DNA of 64,000 nucleotides from Euglena gracilis (GCA_039621445.1 CP154954.1:78192073-78256072), one strand, 5' to 3'; positions 29,196 through 40,429 are shown, numbered from the stretch's first letter. Notes: a model not told the origin generated them from the sequence alone. Program-made: numbers and translations.

Positions 29196-30162
29196 GTGTG
29201 CTCTCCACCAACGCCGTCGATCGGAGGGAACACAGTGGTGCAGTAGTGCTGCAGCACAGGCTTCACACCCCGACGGCTTTCCTTTTCTGCTGAGGAACAG
29301 CAGGAGTGCCCGATTCTGACCAAACTGCAGAAGAGGGAAACAAAAGCAGGGGTTCTATATTTTCAGCCGTTGAATGTTTGGGGCAAAAATATGAGGAGGC
29401 CCAAGGAGACCCCAGTTCCACAGCAATTGTTAACTGACATGTGCATCATCCGTCGGGGCATGCCCAGCCTTTAAATATTAGATGGGCTTCTCCCTTCAGA
29501 GTGGGTCACGATTCCCTCGACCCGGATTTGTTTTGACACAGTTCTGCAAATCTGTTTTGATTGTCTCCCATCCTCTCCGTCTGCTCTTCGGCGATCTTTT
29601 GGTCCTGGGTTTTCCTTCCCTGTGCCCTGCTCAGGCCCCCTCCCGTAGCCACACCTCTCCCTCCTTCCGCCTCCCCGATGACGATCGCCTCCTCTGAAAC
29701 TTCGTTCCTCGCCCCCCGGCAGGCTGGCCACACCTTGGAAAGTGCAGTGGGACTGGTCACTGTATGCGTGTTCGTGTGTGCGTATATGTGGGTAATCAGG
29801 AATTCCACAAATTTGTGCCACAAATAATCACGAACCATCACAAACCAGCACGAATTTGGTGGTTTCCCAAACTAACAAAATCACGAGAAATCACAAATCA
29901 CCACCAAGAACACTGAATAACGGCATCTTTCAACCTCCGAATAGGTGCCGAATGCAGCATTGGGTGGTTTTTCAGCAAGAGCAGGCACAAACCTTGTGCC
30001 TTTTCCGGTGCAAGACGCCACAGGTAAATAATACAAAAAAAACAGATTGACCCCCTGCATCATCCTCAGAATGAGTCTGCACCTAGGAATTGGGCGGGCA
30101 GTTGTTACCCTCGCCCTGGCCAACTTCAGAAGGGGAACGCTCCCCCCCCGATGCCGCTTCAG

Positions 30163-30320
30163 CGTGCCGGGGCTCCCGGCATTGAGCCCGACCTGGCTGC
30201 CCTGGTGCCCCCCCTCAACATTGAGGACGAGTTCGCCGTGGTGTCGCCGCGGACGCGCAAGCTCATCAAGTGCCCCAACCAGCGGAACTCCTTCCACCAC
30301 TGCACCGGCTTCTGCGCCCG
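30163..30320 (+). CDS. Exon with a Cys/His motif
   Basis: Acceptor GCTTCAG; phase 0. It encodes RAGAPGIEPDLAALVPPLNI, then EDEFAVVSPRTRKLIKCPNQ and RNSFHHCTGFCAR. The order C-x9-HC-x3-C (CPNQRNSFHHCTGFC) resembles a small zinc-binding knuckle, but I do not recognise the family. It ends CG|GTGTGG in phase 2, next to a long (GT)n tract, and joins in frame to 30,676. Codons strongly prefer G or C at position three. Confidence 0.75.
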
Positions 30321-30333
30321 GTGTGGAGGGTGG

Positions 30334-30497
<164 letters not shown>

Positions 30498-30675
30498 TAC
30501 TTGTGGTGCAATGTGAGGTATGCAACGATGCAACGCGAGGTGACGTAAGGTCGACGACCTTTGTTGTCAGCAGTGTCACGTGTGACATGACATGTTTCCC
30601 CAATTTCGTCTGTTTCAAACAAATCACCAGACTTGGCGTTTCCAAAAGAGCAAACACAGCTCCATCACCGATCAG

Positions 30676-30853
30676 GTGGAACGACCTGCATCGGCGGCCG
30701 ATGGTGCTCAACGACGAGGTGCTGCTGTTCCCGTCGAAGGCCCCCGCCCCCGCCCCGGTGAGCCGCCCCTGCAGCCCGGAGAGCCCCATCAGCCCCTTGT
30801 CCGGCGGCTCCGGGTCGAAGGAGAAGAAGTCCGTCCGGCCGGGGCACCCCTGA
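30676..30853 (+). CDS. Exon following the Cys/His exon
   Basis: AG at 30,674-30,675; phase 2, matching the previous donor. It encodes WNDLHRRPMVLNDEVLLFPS, then KAPAPAPVSRPCSPESPISP and a Ser/Lys-rich end, with a stop TGA at 30,851. It is either the terminal exon of a gene or spliced before the stop; the next Pro-rich exon follows 0.8 kb later. Confidence 0.7.
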
Positions 30854-31009
30854 ACCTGCCCTTCCCCCCCTTGGGGCAAAATTTTCCGGTCACCTGCACC
30901 ACTGTACAGGGGGGTGTCCCCCCCCCCCCTGCTGGGTCCAACCTCCCCCCTGCCTTATATCGAGCCCAGCTGCCTACCCCCCCCCCCCTGGCTTGCTGCC
31001 CCCCCCCCA

Positions 31010-31190
31010 AGTTGCTGTTGGGGCCAACATGGCCCCCCAAAGGTGGCCCCCCGTCCCGTTGGGGCCGACATGGACCCCCCCTTTTTGGGGCATTTTGGCT
31101 TGGCGGCTCGTTGACCCCCTTGGTTGTTGGGGTCAGCATGACCTGCCCCCTGGCCTATTGGGGCCAACATGGCAATAATAGGGCCAACAA
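31010..31190. repeat. TTGGGGCCAACATGG minisatellite
   Basis: Four or five irregular repeats of GTTGGGGCC(A/G)ACATGG, separated by C-runs. It ends near a GGGCCAACAATAACC variant. No gene. Confidence 0.85.
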
Positions 31191-31637
31191 TAACCGGGGG
31201 GTGGGGGGTAGGCATAGGTGCTTGACCCCAGGGCGGTTCATAAGACGGGATTTTTTTTCCCGTTAAGGACCGCCCCCCTCAAGGACTGTCCTTCAGCACA
31301 AGGGACGGCCATGGGCCAATCCAGAGATCAAAAGGGGACAAAACTAAGTTTGAAAAATTGCATTTTTTTGACGGTCTGGCTTGGCTGGTGGGCGATGATT
31401 TAAAGATGCCAGAAATCATTTCCCCCTGAAAGTCGACCCATTTTTGCCAAATTGTGGCCGTTTTTTTTTGGTAATATTTTTGACATTGAGTTTTTCTTGT
31501 GGATTTTCATTGAATTTGCTGGGATGGGATTTTTTTTGGCTTAAGGATTGCCCTTCCACACACCGCGATTGTGCATGTGTGTGGAATCGCACCTCACCTT
31601 GCTCGACTGTTCTCTGAGGTTGTTGGCCGGCCCAGTG

Positions 31638-31925
31638 GGTGGGGAGCGATGCTGGCGGCACGGCACACATACGCGTTCCACAGCATCCCCCTGCACCGGG
31701 TGGGCGGCGTCGGGGGCCCCCCGGGCCCCCGCTTCTCCGGCACAGACCACATCAAGCTCATCCCGCCCAACCCCTCCGTGCCCCCGGAGGACCGCCTCAT
31801 CCCGCTGCTGCCCCCGCCGCCCCCGCAGCCGCCCCCGGCGGAGCCCCGGCTGCCCCCGGTCCGGCCCGGCCAGTGCGGTGCAGCGGCCCCAGCGCCAGCG
31901 CCACCGCCACAGCCCCACCCTGTAG
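31638..31925 (+). CDS. His/Pro-rich exon
   Basis: An AG at about 31,636-31,637 (GGCCCAG) would enter in phase 2. It encodes AARHTYAFHSIPLHRVGGVG, GPPGPRFSGTDHIKLIPPNP, then a run of Pro-rich sequence (PPPPPQPPPAEPRLPP). Codon bias is very strong. The right edge is unclear. The first 40 residues look folded or motif-like (HTYAFHSIPLHRV), the rest disordered. Confidence 0.65.
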   Translation, partial: GGERCWRHGTHTRSTASPCTGWAASGAPRAPASPAQTTSSSSRPTPPCPRRTASSRCCPRRPRSRPRRSPGCPRSGPASAVQRPQRQRHRHSPTL

Positions 31926-32157
31926 GACGTGTCAGCGTTTCGCTCTGTGCCGGACTCCCCCCAAGGTGGTCCCCCATCGATGGCTTTTGTTCTTTTCCAG
32001 CACTGCGGGCGGGGGGATACAACTACCCTTGTCAGGATGGAAGGGTCAATGGATGTTGGGGGGGACTGGATGGCGGCCACCCCAATTAAATCATTCCTGT
32101 AACAAAGTTTTATATTTTTCACACCACACACAAACAGCACCGCCTCACCCCCCCCCC

Positions 32158-32318
32158 CGACGGCAGCGGCCGGGTGGCAAACGGGCCCGGCCCCGGCCTC
32201 GCGCCCGTGGCCGCCGCCGCCCCCCGACGCCCCGCCCCGCCGCGGCCGCCGTCAGGGGAGGGGCCCCCACCACCGCCCACGGCTGGGGACGGTGGGCGGC
32301 GGCCTCCCCCCCCCAAAT
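32158..32318 (+). CDS. Gly/Pro/Ala-rich exon
   Basis: The frame GAC GGC AGC encodes DGSGRVANGPGPGLAPVAAA, then APRRPAPPRPPSGEGPPPPP and TAGDGGRRPPPP. It starts after a C-run and runs into another C-run at 32,310. Bias is good; edges are unresolved. Confidence 0.5.
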
Positions 32319-33301
32319 TTGCATGATGGTCCTACCCCTCGGGGGGGGGGGGGGCTGCCATGCCCGCCCTGCTGCTGTGCCCCACCCAATGGTTGGCAGG
32401 GGAAGGGGCACAGAACCAGGAACCACGAAAAGCCTCCAAGGCGAAGGGTCGGGTACACAAGGCGATTCCCCGGCATGCCCCATAGCAGGTTGCTGCCTGT
32501 CTTCGGTCACATGCATTTGTGTCCCTCTAGGTGGTGTCAAAAAATGGCTTTTGCCCCTTCCAAACAAAAAAAACCTCTTTTTGTTTTGCGGGTCGTGATC
32601 CTTGCTGGCTGGGACCCCAGACGGCAGAGGTGGCCACCCAAAATGGAGGGTATGGATAAGATTGTTTTGGATGGCGTTCGGTTCAAAATCCGCCCAATTA
32701 TTACGCCAGGACCAATTTTGGGAAACCACTCAGAGATTCTCAAGCCATTTAAAATATTTCACCAGATTCACACACGTGATGAAATACGAGATGTGAGAAA
32801 GAGCAGTTACATGAGTATTTGATTTTGGCTACACAATTTTTTGTTATCTAACACTATTTTTTCTCAAAGTGTGTTTGGCTTTCAAGGATTGTTGGGGGGG
32901 TTATGTTCGGCTGCTCTTTCAGTTTTACAGCTCTTTTGGAATTTCTAATAGTGTTTGTATTTTCCATTTCTCCTCGTGTCGGTGCCCAATTTTTTCAATT
33001 TAAGGAAACCACACAAATTTTTCCCCGGCCGTTTTCCCCGATTTTTGTGCCACCAATTTTGTTGGAACCAATTTCATGCATGCCCAATGTCGCCCCCCCC
33101 CCCCCCGGCGGTCTCCCATCTGCCTCCCATTTCGCTCGTGCGACCACCAACGGTTTTTTTTTTTGTGTAACACAGGGGGGGCCAAGCCAAATTGTAACCA
33201 ACGTGGTGTGGCCGAATGAATTCGTGGATGTGGCCCTCCGATCGATGTTGATGGCGTGCACCACCACCATGATGGCCGCCGCCACGCATTTCCCCCAACA
33301 G

Positions 33302-33407
33302 CAACCGCATCCCCCGCCGCCGCCGCCGCCGGCTCAACCGCCGTGGGACGCCTACCGCGCGCTGGACCGCCCGGGTGGCTCGTACGCGTCCACCCCCCTG
33401 GCCGGAG
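33302..33407 (+). CDS. Pro-run exon
   Basis: Acceptor CCCAACAG; donor GGAG|GTGTGG. Phase 0 in, phase 1 out. It encodes QPHPPPPPPPAQPPWDAYRA, then LDRPGGSYASTPLAG. The phase-1 donor fits the next exon at 36,271, giving ...PLAGG-ATDSPHSF. An upstream open frame (33,170-33,301) could extend it. Confidence 0.7.
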
Positions 33408-33427
33408 GTGTGGGCCAACCCCAGGAT

Positions 33428-33823
33428 TCGATGAGGAGGGTGCACAGGGTTTAGGTGGGGGGTATCCCCCCCCCCGGACCAGAGGGGGGTCCGGACCACC
33501 CCCCACCTGCCGTGGGGAGTCCAGAACAACCCCGGGGGGTACCCGGGACCCCCCAAAAAGGTCAAATTTTTCTTTCCCGCTTCGCATGCGAAATCTTTTG
33601 CATTTTTTGACAAATTTTTGCCCATGAAGTGCCCAAAATGGCATTTTTGGCTCACAATGGCGCCCAGACCACACCACTGTTTGGTCAGGGGGTGTCGCCC
33701 CAACCCCCCCCACTACTGGAGGGGGGTCCGAACCCACCACGTGCCTTAAATTGAAGCCTGGTCGGCCTGCCGTAAGCCCCGGCCTTCCCCCAGCACTGGG
33801 GTGCCTTGGAAGACCAACCCCAG
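33428..33823 (+). mobile_element. Dispersed repeat family F, copy 2, with 13-bp flanking repeats
   Basis: CCAACCCCAGGAT occurs at 33,415-33,427 and again at 33,824-33,836, bracketing 396 bp that match 10,160-10,560 in order (G/C-run header, AGTGCCCAAAATGGCATTT, CCCAGACCACACCACTGTTT). The 13-bp repeat looks like a target duplication of the size made by LINE-type machinery, so a short non-autonomous retroelement is plausible. It lies in the intron between the exons at 33,302 and 36,271. Confidence 0.7.
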
Positions 33824-34429
33824 GATGCTCAGCCTGAAGGTGGAAGAAAGAATGCACACCTTGTGGGGGTGGGGCGAAATTGCACAGTGATAATTTCTGC
33901 AGGCCGAGCGCAAAATAAACCAAAAGAAAAGTGAAAAATGGGTCAAGGATGCAAATCGGGCTGGCCAACTATGGGGAGGGGAAGGTTGCATGGAAAGAGA
34001 AAGTCGATGTGGATGGCAAAGCCCAATCTTTCCGAACAGGCGCTTTTTTTTTGGTTTTTGGTTTCCTCGTCACCAAAACTATGAAAGTGTGAGCCCTTCA
34101 GATATAAAATATTTCATCCATAATTGTGCCATTGCCATAATTGTGAATTTTGTAATTGCAATCAAGGGTTTGAAGCCAACTTTTTTTTTACCTTCTCCCT
34201 GCCTGGTTATTTGGGCACTATCTTCTCAGTCCTGAGATCCTGAGCCCCAAACAGCGGGTGCCAGATTACTGGACCCATCTTTTTGCCTTACCCCCCCCCC
34301 TGCCAGGTTCTTTGGGGAGGACACGGTAGAGAAGAGCTACAGAGAGGAGGCAAAGGAACAATCGGACGCTTGAGGATTTGCGAAAGCCACCCCAGAAAAT
34401 TACTCTCCCCAAATGCAAAGCCCCCCTCC

Positions 34430-34870
34430 CCAAAGTACCCCCCCCCCCAATTAGAAGCCCCTCCCCAAACAACCCCCCCCAAATGGAAGCCCCCCCCTCA
34501 GGTTTCCCATCAAAAATTCAAATAACAGACCCCCCCCCGACCAAGCTGGCCGACAAAGTTGACAAAGTTTTTCCGAAAAATGGTGAAAACCTCGAAAACC
34601 TCGAAAATCTCCATGAAAATAGGTCGTCATCGGGAAACAAAATTGATATCTGGTTTCCTTGAAACATGGCCTATCCACCCAAAGAACTCGAAAAAATGTC
34701 CCTTGCAAATTTTTAATTTTGGACCACATTCGATCTCCGGATCGGCCGCCAGCAGAAGGTTTTTCCTTTAGACAAAGGGTGCCCAATTAGAAGCCCCCCC
34801 CCCCGCTCGAGTTTTCCGCAGGGTGACCGAATAGTAGCCCCAGGGGGCTTCTAATTGGGGGGGTCTGGGG
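34430..34870. mobile_element. Foldback-type element with CCCAATTAGAAGCCCC ends
   Basis: The left side has CCCCAATTAGAAGCCCC at about 34,446-34,464 plus related repeats. The right side has CCCAATTAGAAGCCCCCC (34,781-34,799) and then the inverse GGGGCTTCTAATTGGGGGG (34,846-34,864). About 320 bp lie between. The architecture parallels the AAATAATAAAC element at 51,203. No ORF with bias. Confidence 0.6.
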
Positions 34871-35069
34871 CTGGAGGGGGCTGCATTGGGCTGGGTCGAT
34901 GAAAAAACAATATTTTCTAAAACAATTTTGCCTTCTCGATGCTAAATCAATGCTGGATCGGGACCGGAGGAACAGCCTGCTTACCGACTCATGCCACACA
35001 GGTGTAGGTGCTACACATTGAGGGCACGGAAGCTGTGATGAGGGAAAAAATAGGATATGTGAGCTGGGC

Positions 35070-35350
35070 AGCCTAGTTGGCTGGCCAGCTTGTGGCCGGC
35101 TGGCCCGGCCTCTGGCCGGGCTGGACCCAACTTTATTTCACTCGACCCCCCGGGGGGGCTTTCAGCCCGAATTTGGGCCGCTGGCTGGATTTGAGCTGCT
35201 GGCTGGCTGGACCCCCCCAGGGGATGGGGTCCCCTCCGGCTTAAGAAAACTGTGACCCCCCCCCTATCCCCCGGGGGGTCCAGCCAGCAGCTCGTTTCCA
35301 GCCAGCAGCCTTTTTTGCCAGCCAGAGGCTGGACCCCCCCCCCGGGGGTC
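35070..35350. repeat. GCTGGC-rich minisatellite and SINE-like tail
   Basis: Repeats of GGCTGGC, TTGGGCCGCTGGCTGGA and CCAGCCAGCAGC, ending TTTTTTGCCAGCCAGAGG-CTGGACCCC. This resembles the 3' part of the SINE-like family (CCTTTTTCCAGCCAGCC...CTGAGCTGGACCCC). Confidence 0.7.
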
Positions 35351-35364
35351 TTTATGAAAACCCA

Positions 35365-35740
35365 CGGTTCGACATAAATTGGGTGTCATGGCATTGAGGT
35401 GGCTGTGAGGGAGTATCCCCACCCCCAAAAGGTCAAAATTCTGCGTCTAGCAATTCACTTTTCTTGGTAATTTTGACAAAATTTCCTCAAAAATGGAGTG
35501 TTAGGCCGATTTTGGGGGAGTAAGGATTTCTGTCCCAGCGCTTTGTGTCAGCCAAAATGGTTCATTTTGTCCGTGACTTGTATACGCAATGCCCCCCCCC
35601 CCCCCCCCCCCGCCTTGACCAAGGGGGGGTTCGGTCCCTACCTGGCTGATGTCGAACCTTGCAAACCCCCCAGAGGTTTTTTTTTGAAATCCCGCCAAAA
35701 ATGCAAAATTCAGGGTGGTTTATTTAATGAGGAGAGTTAG
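35365..35740 (+). repeat. Dispersed repeat family F, copy 3
   Basis: Shares GTTCGACATAAATTGGGTG with the left flank of the 10-kb copy (GCTTGACATAAGGAGGGTG), then GGTCAAAATTCTGCG, TTGACAAAATTT and GCCGATTTTGGGGG, ending in C-run and G-run zones near 35,591-35,627. Confidence 0.6.
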
Positions 35741-36270
35741 ATTCCCACCATCTGATGGGGTGCCAGACACAGGAAATTTTCTGGCATGGAACGTGCCATA
35801 TCCAGAAGGTTTTGGTACCTGAAATACCCCCTGATAAAAATTCTACCACTGATGATACCAACAATGGCGAATATTTGTTGTTGCTGCCAATTGAGTCCAG
35901 TTTCTGAAATAATTCTTTGAAGGAAGAATGCAACACAGAGAGGTGAAATTGTGATTGTGATTGCTCTTTGTTTGGTGTCTTTGCTTCTTGCCTTTTGGAA
36001 ATAAGAGGAACGAGATGCACTTCAAAGTTCATTATGCGCCTATGAAGCATCAGAGCAGATGTTGTGGGACGGTTCTGAGTGCATGTGTTTTCTTTTGGCT
36101 GAGAACAATGACTCAAACTGTCACAAATGGGAATTGAGGGCCGTCGGCATGGCTTTCCGCAAACCTTGACCCATTGAAATCTCAGAGAATTTAGATCCTC
36201 TCTGGTCCTCCAACGGCCTCAACGTCCTTTTCACACAATACTGGCGTTGCTGGTTGCTGGTTGCACTCAG
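35741..36270. other. No gene seen
   Basis: Mixed sequence between repeat family F and the next exon. A - strand frame of 130 codons (36,116-35,724) has no coding bias. Confidence 0.4.
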
Positions 36271-36380
36271 GAGCCACTGACAGCCCGCACTCCTTCGCCC
36301 GGGAGCCCCCATGGGACGCCCCCCGCGTGCCGGCCAACGCGGTGGCGGACGTCACGGAGGTCGGCCCGCCGAGTGGGCAG
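36271..36380 (+). CDS. Exon with canonical edges
   Basis: Acceptor TTGCACTCAG and donor CAG|GTGATGG. It starts in phase 1, matching the exon at 33,302, and ends in phase 0. It encodes ATDSPHSFAREPPWDAPRVP, then ANAVADVTEVGPPSGQ. Bias is strong and no domain is recognised. Confidence 0.72.
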
Positions 36381-36469
36381 GTGATGGTCCACGGCTCGGG
36401 CCTTCCTACCTTCGCCTTCCGCGACAGTGGCTTGCACATCCGTGATCCTGTGCTGGCCAGTGGCGCAAT

Positions 36470-36481
36470 CACACACACACA

Positions 36482-36533
<52 letters not shown>

Positions 36534-36658
36534 CGAACGCAAACACGCACGCCATGCCACGCACGCACGCATGCCACGCCACGCATGCACGCACGCCATG
36601 CCACGCACGCACGCGCGCGCACACACACACACACACACATGCGCGCGCACACACACAG
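36470..36658. repeat. (ACGC)n / (CA)n microsatellite
   Basis: ACGC tetranucleotides with ATGCC breaks, then CA repeats and GCGC. Frames of Ala-Cys-Val-Arg and Thr-His-Ala-Arg type are artefacts. Confidence 0.95.
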
Positions 36659-36677
36659 TTTAGGTAAATGGGTCCAG

Positions 36678-36815
36678 TATGGCTGGAAGTGGCAGTGCCC
36701 GAAATCTGACCTCGGGGCCAGCGCCAGCCTGCGGCCGCCGGAGTACCAGCCCGCGGAGGGCCTGGGCAGGGCCCCACCCTTCGCCCGTCGCTTCATCCCC
36801 GAGGCATGCCCCCCT
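36678..36815 (+). CDS. Ser/Pro-rich exon
   Basis: AG at 36,676-36,677 and donor CCT|GTGCCC, phase 0 at both edges and 46 codons. It encodes YGWKWQCPKSDLGASASLRP, then PEYQPAEGLGRAPPFARRFI and PEACPP. An alternative acceptor at 36,694 would also be in phase 0. Both ends fit the neighbours at 36,271 and 39,029. Confidence 0.7.
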
Positions 36816-37131
36816 GTGCCCCCTCCAGACTCCTTTTCAACTCAGATGACCCCCCCAGGGGAGACGAGGGGACGAACCCATTTGAACGTCAAATACCCCC
36901 CATTTCCACATCGCATGGAGCGCTGGAGGAAATTCTTTTTGCCAGAGGACCCCAGGACTCCCGGGGGAGGGTCTAGTCAGTGTGCAGCTTGTGGTCATCC
37001 CAGCCACGGACCCGGAGTCCTTGAACAAAGGCCAGATGGGTATTTTTGCGACCCCCCGCCTGGGAGGGAAGCCAAGAGTAACAAGTAGTGGTGTCCCCGC
37101 AGTCATTATCCAACTTACAAGTGTAACGCCA

Positions 37132-38558
37132 TTAAGAGTGATCGGGGGGGGGGGGTCGTATGGAGCCGGGTCCAACCTTCAGGGGAAAGCCAGGGAGATT
37201 GGGGAATCTTAGGGAATCTTAGGATTCCCTAAGATTCCCTAAGATTCCCTTCGATTCCAATAAGATTCCCTAAGATCCCCTAAGATTCCATAAAATTCCA
37301 ATAAGATTGCATAAGATTCCCTAAGATTCCTTAAGATTCCCTAAGATTGCAATAAGATTCCAATGTGATTCCACAAGGTTCCCTAAGATTCCAATAAGAT
37401 TCTATAAGTTTCCTTAAATTCCCCAAGACTCCCTAAGATTCCCTGAGATTCCCTAAGATTCCATCCAATATGATTCATTAAGATTCTCAAATATCTTGGG
37501 GAATCTTAGGGAACATTACAGAAGTAGTAGGGAATTTTAGGGAATCTTATTGGAATCTTGGGGAATCTGAGGGAACCTTCGAGAATCTTATGGGAATCTT
37601 AGGGAATCTTGGGGAACCTTAGAGAATCTTCGGGATTCTTAGGTAATCTTAGGAAATCTTATTGGAATCTTCGGGAATCTTAGGGAATCTTATTGGAATA
37701 TTATGGAATCTTATGTAAATTTAGGGAATCTTAGGGAATATTAGGGAATCTTATTGGAATTTTTGGGAATCTTATTGTAATCTAATGGAATCATAGGGAA
37801 TCTTGAATCCTAGCAAATCTTAGGGAATCTTACGGAATCTTGTTCGAATCTTGGGTAATCTTAGGTAATTTTTGGGGATCTTAGGGCATCTTATTGGAAC
37901 CTTGGGGAATCTTATGGAATCTTGGGGAATTTTCTTGCCATCTTATTGAATCTCAGGGAATCTCAGGGAATCTTCTTATTGGAAGCTTATGGAAGCTTCG
38001 GGAACCTTAGGGAATCTTATGGAATCTTGTGGAATCATAGGGAACTTTAGGGAATCTTAGGGTATGTTATTGGAGTCTTAGGAATCTCAGGGAGTCTTAG
38101 TGAATCTTCAGGAATATTAGGGAATCTTACGGAATCTTATTTGAATCTTGGGGAAACTTGGGGAATATTGGAGAACCTTGGAGAATCTCAGGGAATAATA
38201 TTGGAGTTGTAGGGAATCTTGGGGTTCCGATCGGCCTCCCGTCGAGCTCCCATTTTTTTTCTTCGAAAGTTAGAGAAAGTTTAGACTACATTCCAGATGA
38301 ATTTAGACCAAATTTTGGCGTTGGTAGGCAAAATGTGTTTCCAAAAATCTCCAAAATGTGACCTAACTTTCGGCCAAATTGGTCCCTGAAAATGTCCAAT
38401 TTTCAACGCGCCGAACCTAACCCTGAAACTAAGTGGAGACCCTCCTGGGATCTGCCGCCCGTTGCCTGGATCCGGCGCGGTTCCGGGCGAAGCGCACCGA
38501 AAATCCGGAAGGTCGGACCCGGGTCACTCCAGACGACCCTCCCCCTGATCACTCTTAA
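37132..38558. mobile_element. TIR element, family T copy 2, filled with a GGAATCTTAG minisatellite
   Basis: Left end TTAAGAGTGATCGGGG then GGGTCGTATGGAGCCGGGTCC; the right end is the complement of TTAAGAGTGATCAGGGGG then GGGTCGTCTGGAG. The interior (37,195-38,225) is a degenerate ~10-bp repeat. It reads GGAATCTTAG to about 37,222, then its complement GATTCCCTAA to about 37,490, then GGAATCTTAG again to 38,225. The right arm also shares TTCGAAAGTTAGAGAAAGTTT and AACCTAACCCTGA with copy 1 at 13,932. Confidence 0.88.
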
Positions 38559-39028
38559 CGTCCCCCCCGGGGGGGGGGGGGCAGAGTGATGCTTTCTTTG
38601 AGACATAGTCCGCCAGTTCAAAAAATGGAGGGGGTTATTTGAGGAGGGATAATCTTTCCTTCTCGGTTCATCGCCAGGGGTCAGAGGTGCCCTTCTGACC
38701 CGGTTTAATTGCAGCTTTTGAAGGCTAACTATTGGAAATGAAAATCAACTGGAAATATGAATGTGCAAAGATTGCCAAAGATATCTCAGGTGCATTCTTC
38801 AGGTCTCTTCCCAAGGATTTGCTATAGCCAAGGGTCGGGGGACTGCCGCAAGCTCAAAATTGGTCAGCCCGATTTCTAGTGGGTCCCTGAGGGGGGTGGT
38901 ATGCTGCCGCAGCCAATTGGCTCCAAAAACCTGCACCCAGTTTTGGCATTTTGGGCCCCACCGGGGGGGGGGTTCCTGCCCCGACGACGAGTCCACGTCG
39001 CCACCGCAGCCCCCCTCACCCCGCACAG

Positions 39029-39118
39029 GGTGGCGACGGCTCTGGGACGCCGGCCACCACCCCAACCGCCGGCAGCCTCTCCTCGCCGCTGCGCCGCTCC
39101 GCCTCGGACCGGCCGGAG
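39029..39118 (+). CDS. Ser/Thr-rich exon
   Basis: Acceptor CCGCACAG, donor GAG|GTGCCC, phase 0 at both edges and 30 codons. It encodes GGDGSGTPATTPTAGSLSSP, then LRRSASDRPE. The RRSAS segment looks like a kinase target site, which is only suggestive. It lies between phase-0 exons. Confidence 0.72.
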
Positions 39119-39437
39119 GTGCCCCCCCCCCCCCGTGGCTGTCGCCACAGTGTGTCCCATCGCTGGGCCGGCCCCTCGCCAAGCCAACCTCAACCTGCCA
39201 AGGTTCATCCCACCCCGGCCGCGGGCATTTTGTGCAACCCCTGGGTCCATGTGTGGCCTCCAGACATGTTTCTTTCCTCGGCGCCGAAGGCCGGTCTGGC
39301 GACCTCCAACCTGTGCTCAGCCCTTCGGGGTTGAGGTCGGCGGCCTCCGCCCCGACCTCAGGTCGGCGGAGGGGGCCCCACCGGGACACCGGGATGGGTG
39401 AGGGGCTCCCCCCCCTGCATTCCTCCCCCCCCCCCAG

Positions 39438-39542
39438 GCCCGGCTGGAGAGGCCGGCACCGCCGGTGTGGGACCGGGACATCGACGGCGTGGAGCGGCCG
39501 GTGGCGGACCCCCGCGGCGGGATCCGGCGGCTCGCGGCCCAC
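39438..39542 (+). CDS. Charged exon after a C-run acceptor
   Basis: The acceptor is a 12-base C-run plus AG; the donor is CAC|GTGTGC at 39,543 (or CCT|GTGGCC at 39,552). Phase 0 in and out, 35 codons. It encodes ARLERPAPPVWDRDIDGVER, then PVADPRGGIRRLAAH. Less Pro-rich than its neighbours, it may contain a folded piece. Confidence 0.75.
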
Positions 39543-39704
39543 GTGTGCCCTGTGGCCTGGCCCGGCCGCGGGATGGGGTGGCGAATGCGGCGCCCCCGAG
39601 CGCATGTTTTTCCAGGCGCAAACCAATGCGGCGGAACCTTTCGCAGTTGATTGGGGTTGTGACTCCTGGAGTAGGACGTTGCTCAAGAAATTTTGACCCC
39701 TCCG

Positions 39705-40105
39705 CCCTGGCTGGCTGAGGGTCCAGCCAGCCAGCGGCCATTATCCAGCCCCAAGCAGCCCCTCCCCCCATCGACGAGTTTTGTCTTGCCACTGACCGAA
39801 GGGCGGCTGGACGGTGTCAGATGGTTAGCTTCCAGGGGAGGTTGGGCAAAATGGGTTGGATTATAGGCCAAATCAATTCGCCCAAATTTGGGCAAATTTT
39901 GGCTCAAATCATCAGCGTTTTGCATGCCTGGGAGGTTTTTGGGGCATTTTTTGCAGTTTCAATTTCTTTTTGGCACCCAGTTCGACCCCGGGTCAGGCCC
40001 AGTTCGCGTCCTGGGCCCCCCCCATACGGAGGGGGGGGGATCCGCCAGCAGCCTTTTCCAGCCAGCCCAAATTTTCCGGCCTCTGAGTTGGACCCCCGGG
40101 GGTTC
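39705..40105 (+). repeat. SINE-like dispersed repeat, copy 3
   Basis: Same order as copy 2 (19,935-20,320): GGGTCCAGCCAGCCAGC, GGGCGGCTGGACGG, TTTTTTGCAGTTTCAATTTC, TTGGCACCCAGTTCGACCCCG (B-box-like AGTTCGACCCC at 39,979-39,989), CCTTTTCCAGCCAGCCC, TTTCCGGCCTCTGAGTTGG. The B box has one change from consensus. Confidence 0.72.
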
Positions 40106-40314
40106 TTAAGCGACGCCCTGGTCATGAGGCTTTGAAGCTTCATGTGGAACAAGGCGCGTCCCCAGAGGAGCGCACCTCCTGGGACCAGACGTCTTTCTGC
40201 CCTGGAGTGGGTGAACGATGAAGGGTTTTTCACCGTCGACGGTGTCCACTGAAGTGATCTGGGCAGCGATAAACCCTCCATGGCAGGGCCCGTCTCCTCC
40301 TGTCGTGCCCGCAG

Positions 40315-40429
40315 AACGTGGTGGCGGTGCCGGCCGAGAGCCAGCCCCGCGGGGGCTATGCCGACCCCTACGCCGTCCAGACCCCGCCCGCCAACAAGGC
40401 GTGCCGCACCACCACCGCGGCCACTTGGG
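40315..40429 (+). CDS. Exon with canonical edges
   Basis: Acceptor TGCCCGCAG and donor TGGG|GTGGGT. Phase 0 in, phase 1 out. It encodes NVVAVPAESQPRGGYADPYA, then VQTPPANKACRTTTAATWG. Its phase-1 end does not fit the next exon that I recognise (42,670, phase 0), so an exon is probably missing in between, or the donor is different. Confidence 0.7.

Noticed and set aside
31541-32140. 199-codon - strand frame
   Set aside because: It overlaps the His/Pro-rich + strand exon, whose codons show the expected G/C-ending bias; the - frame is open only because the exon is GC-rich.
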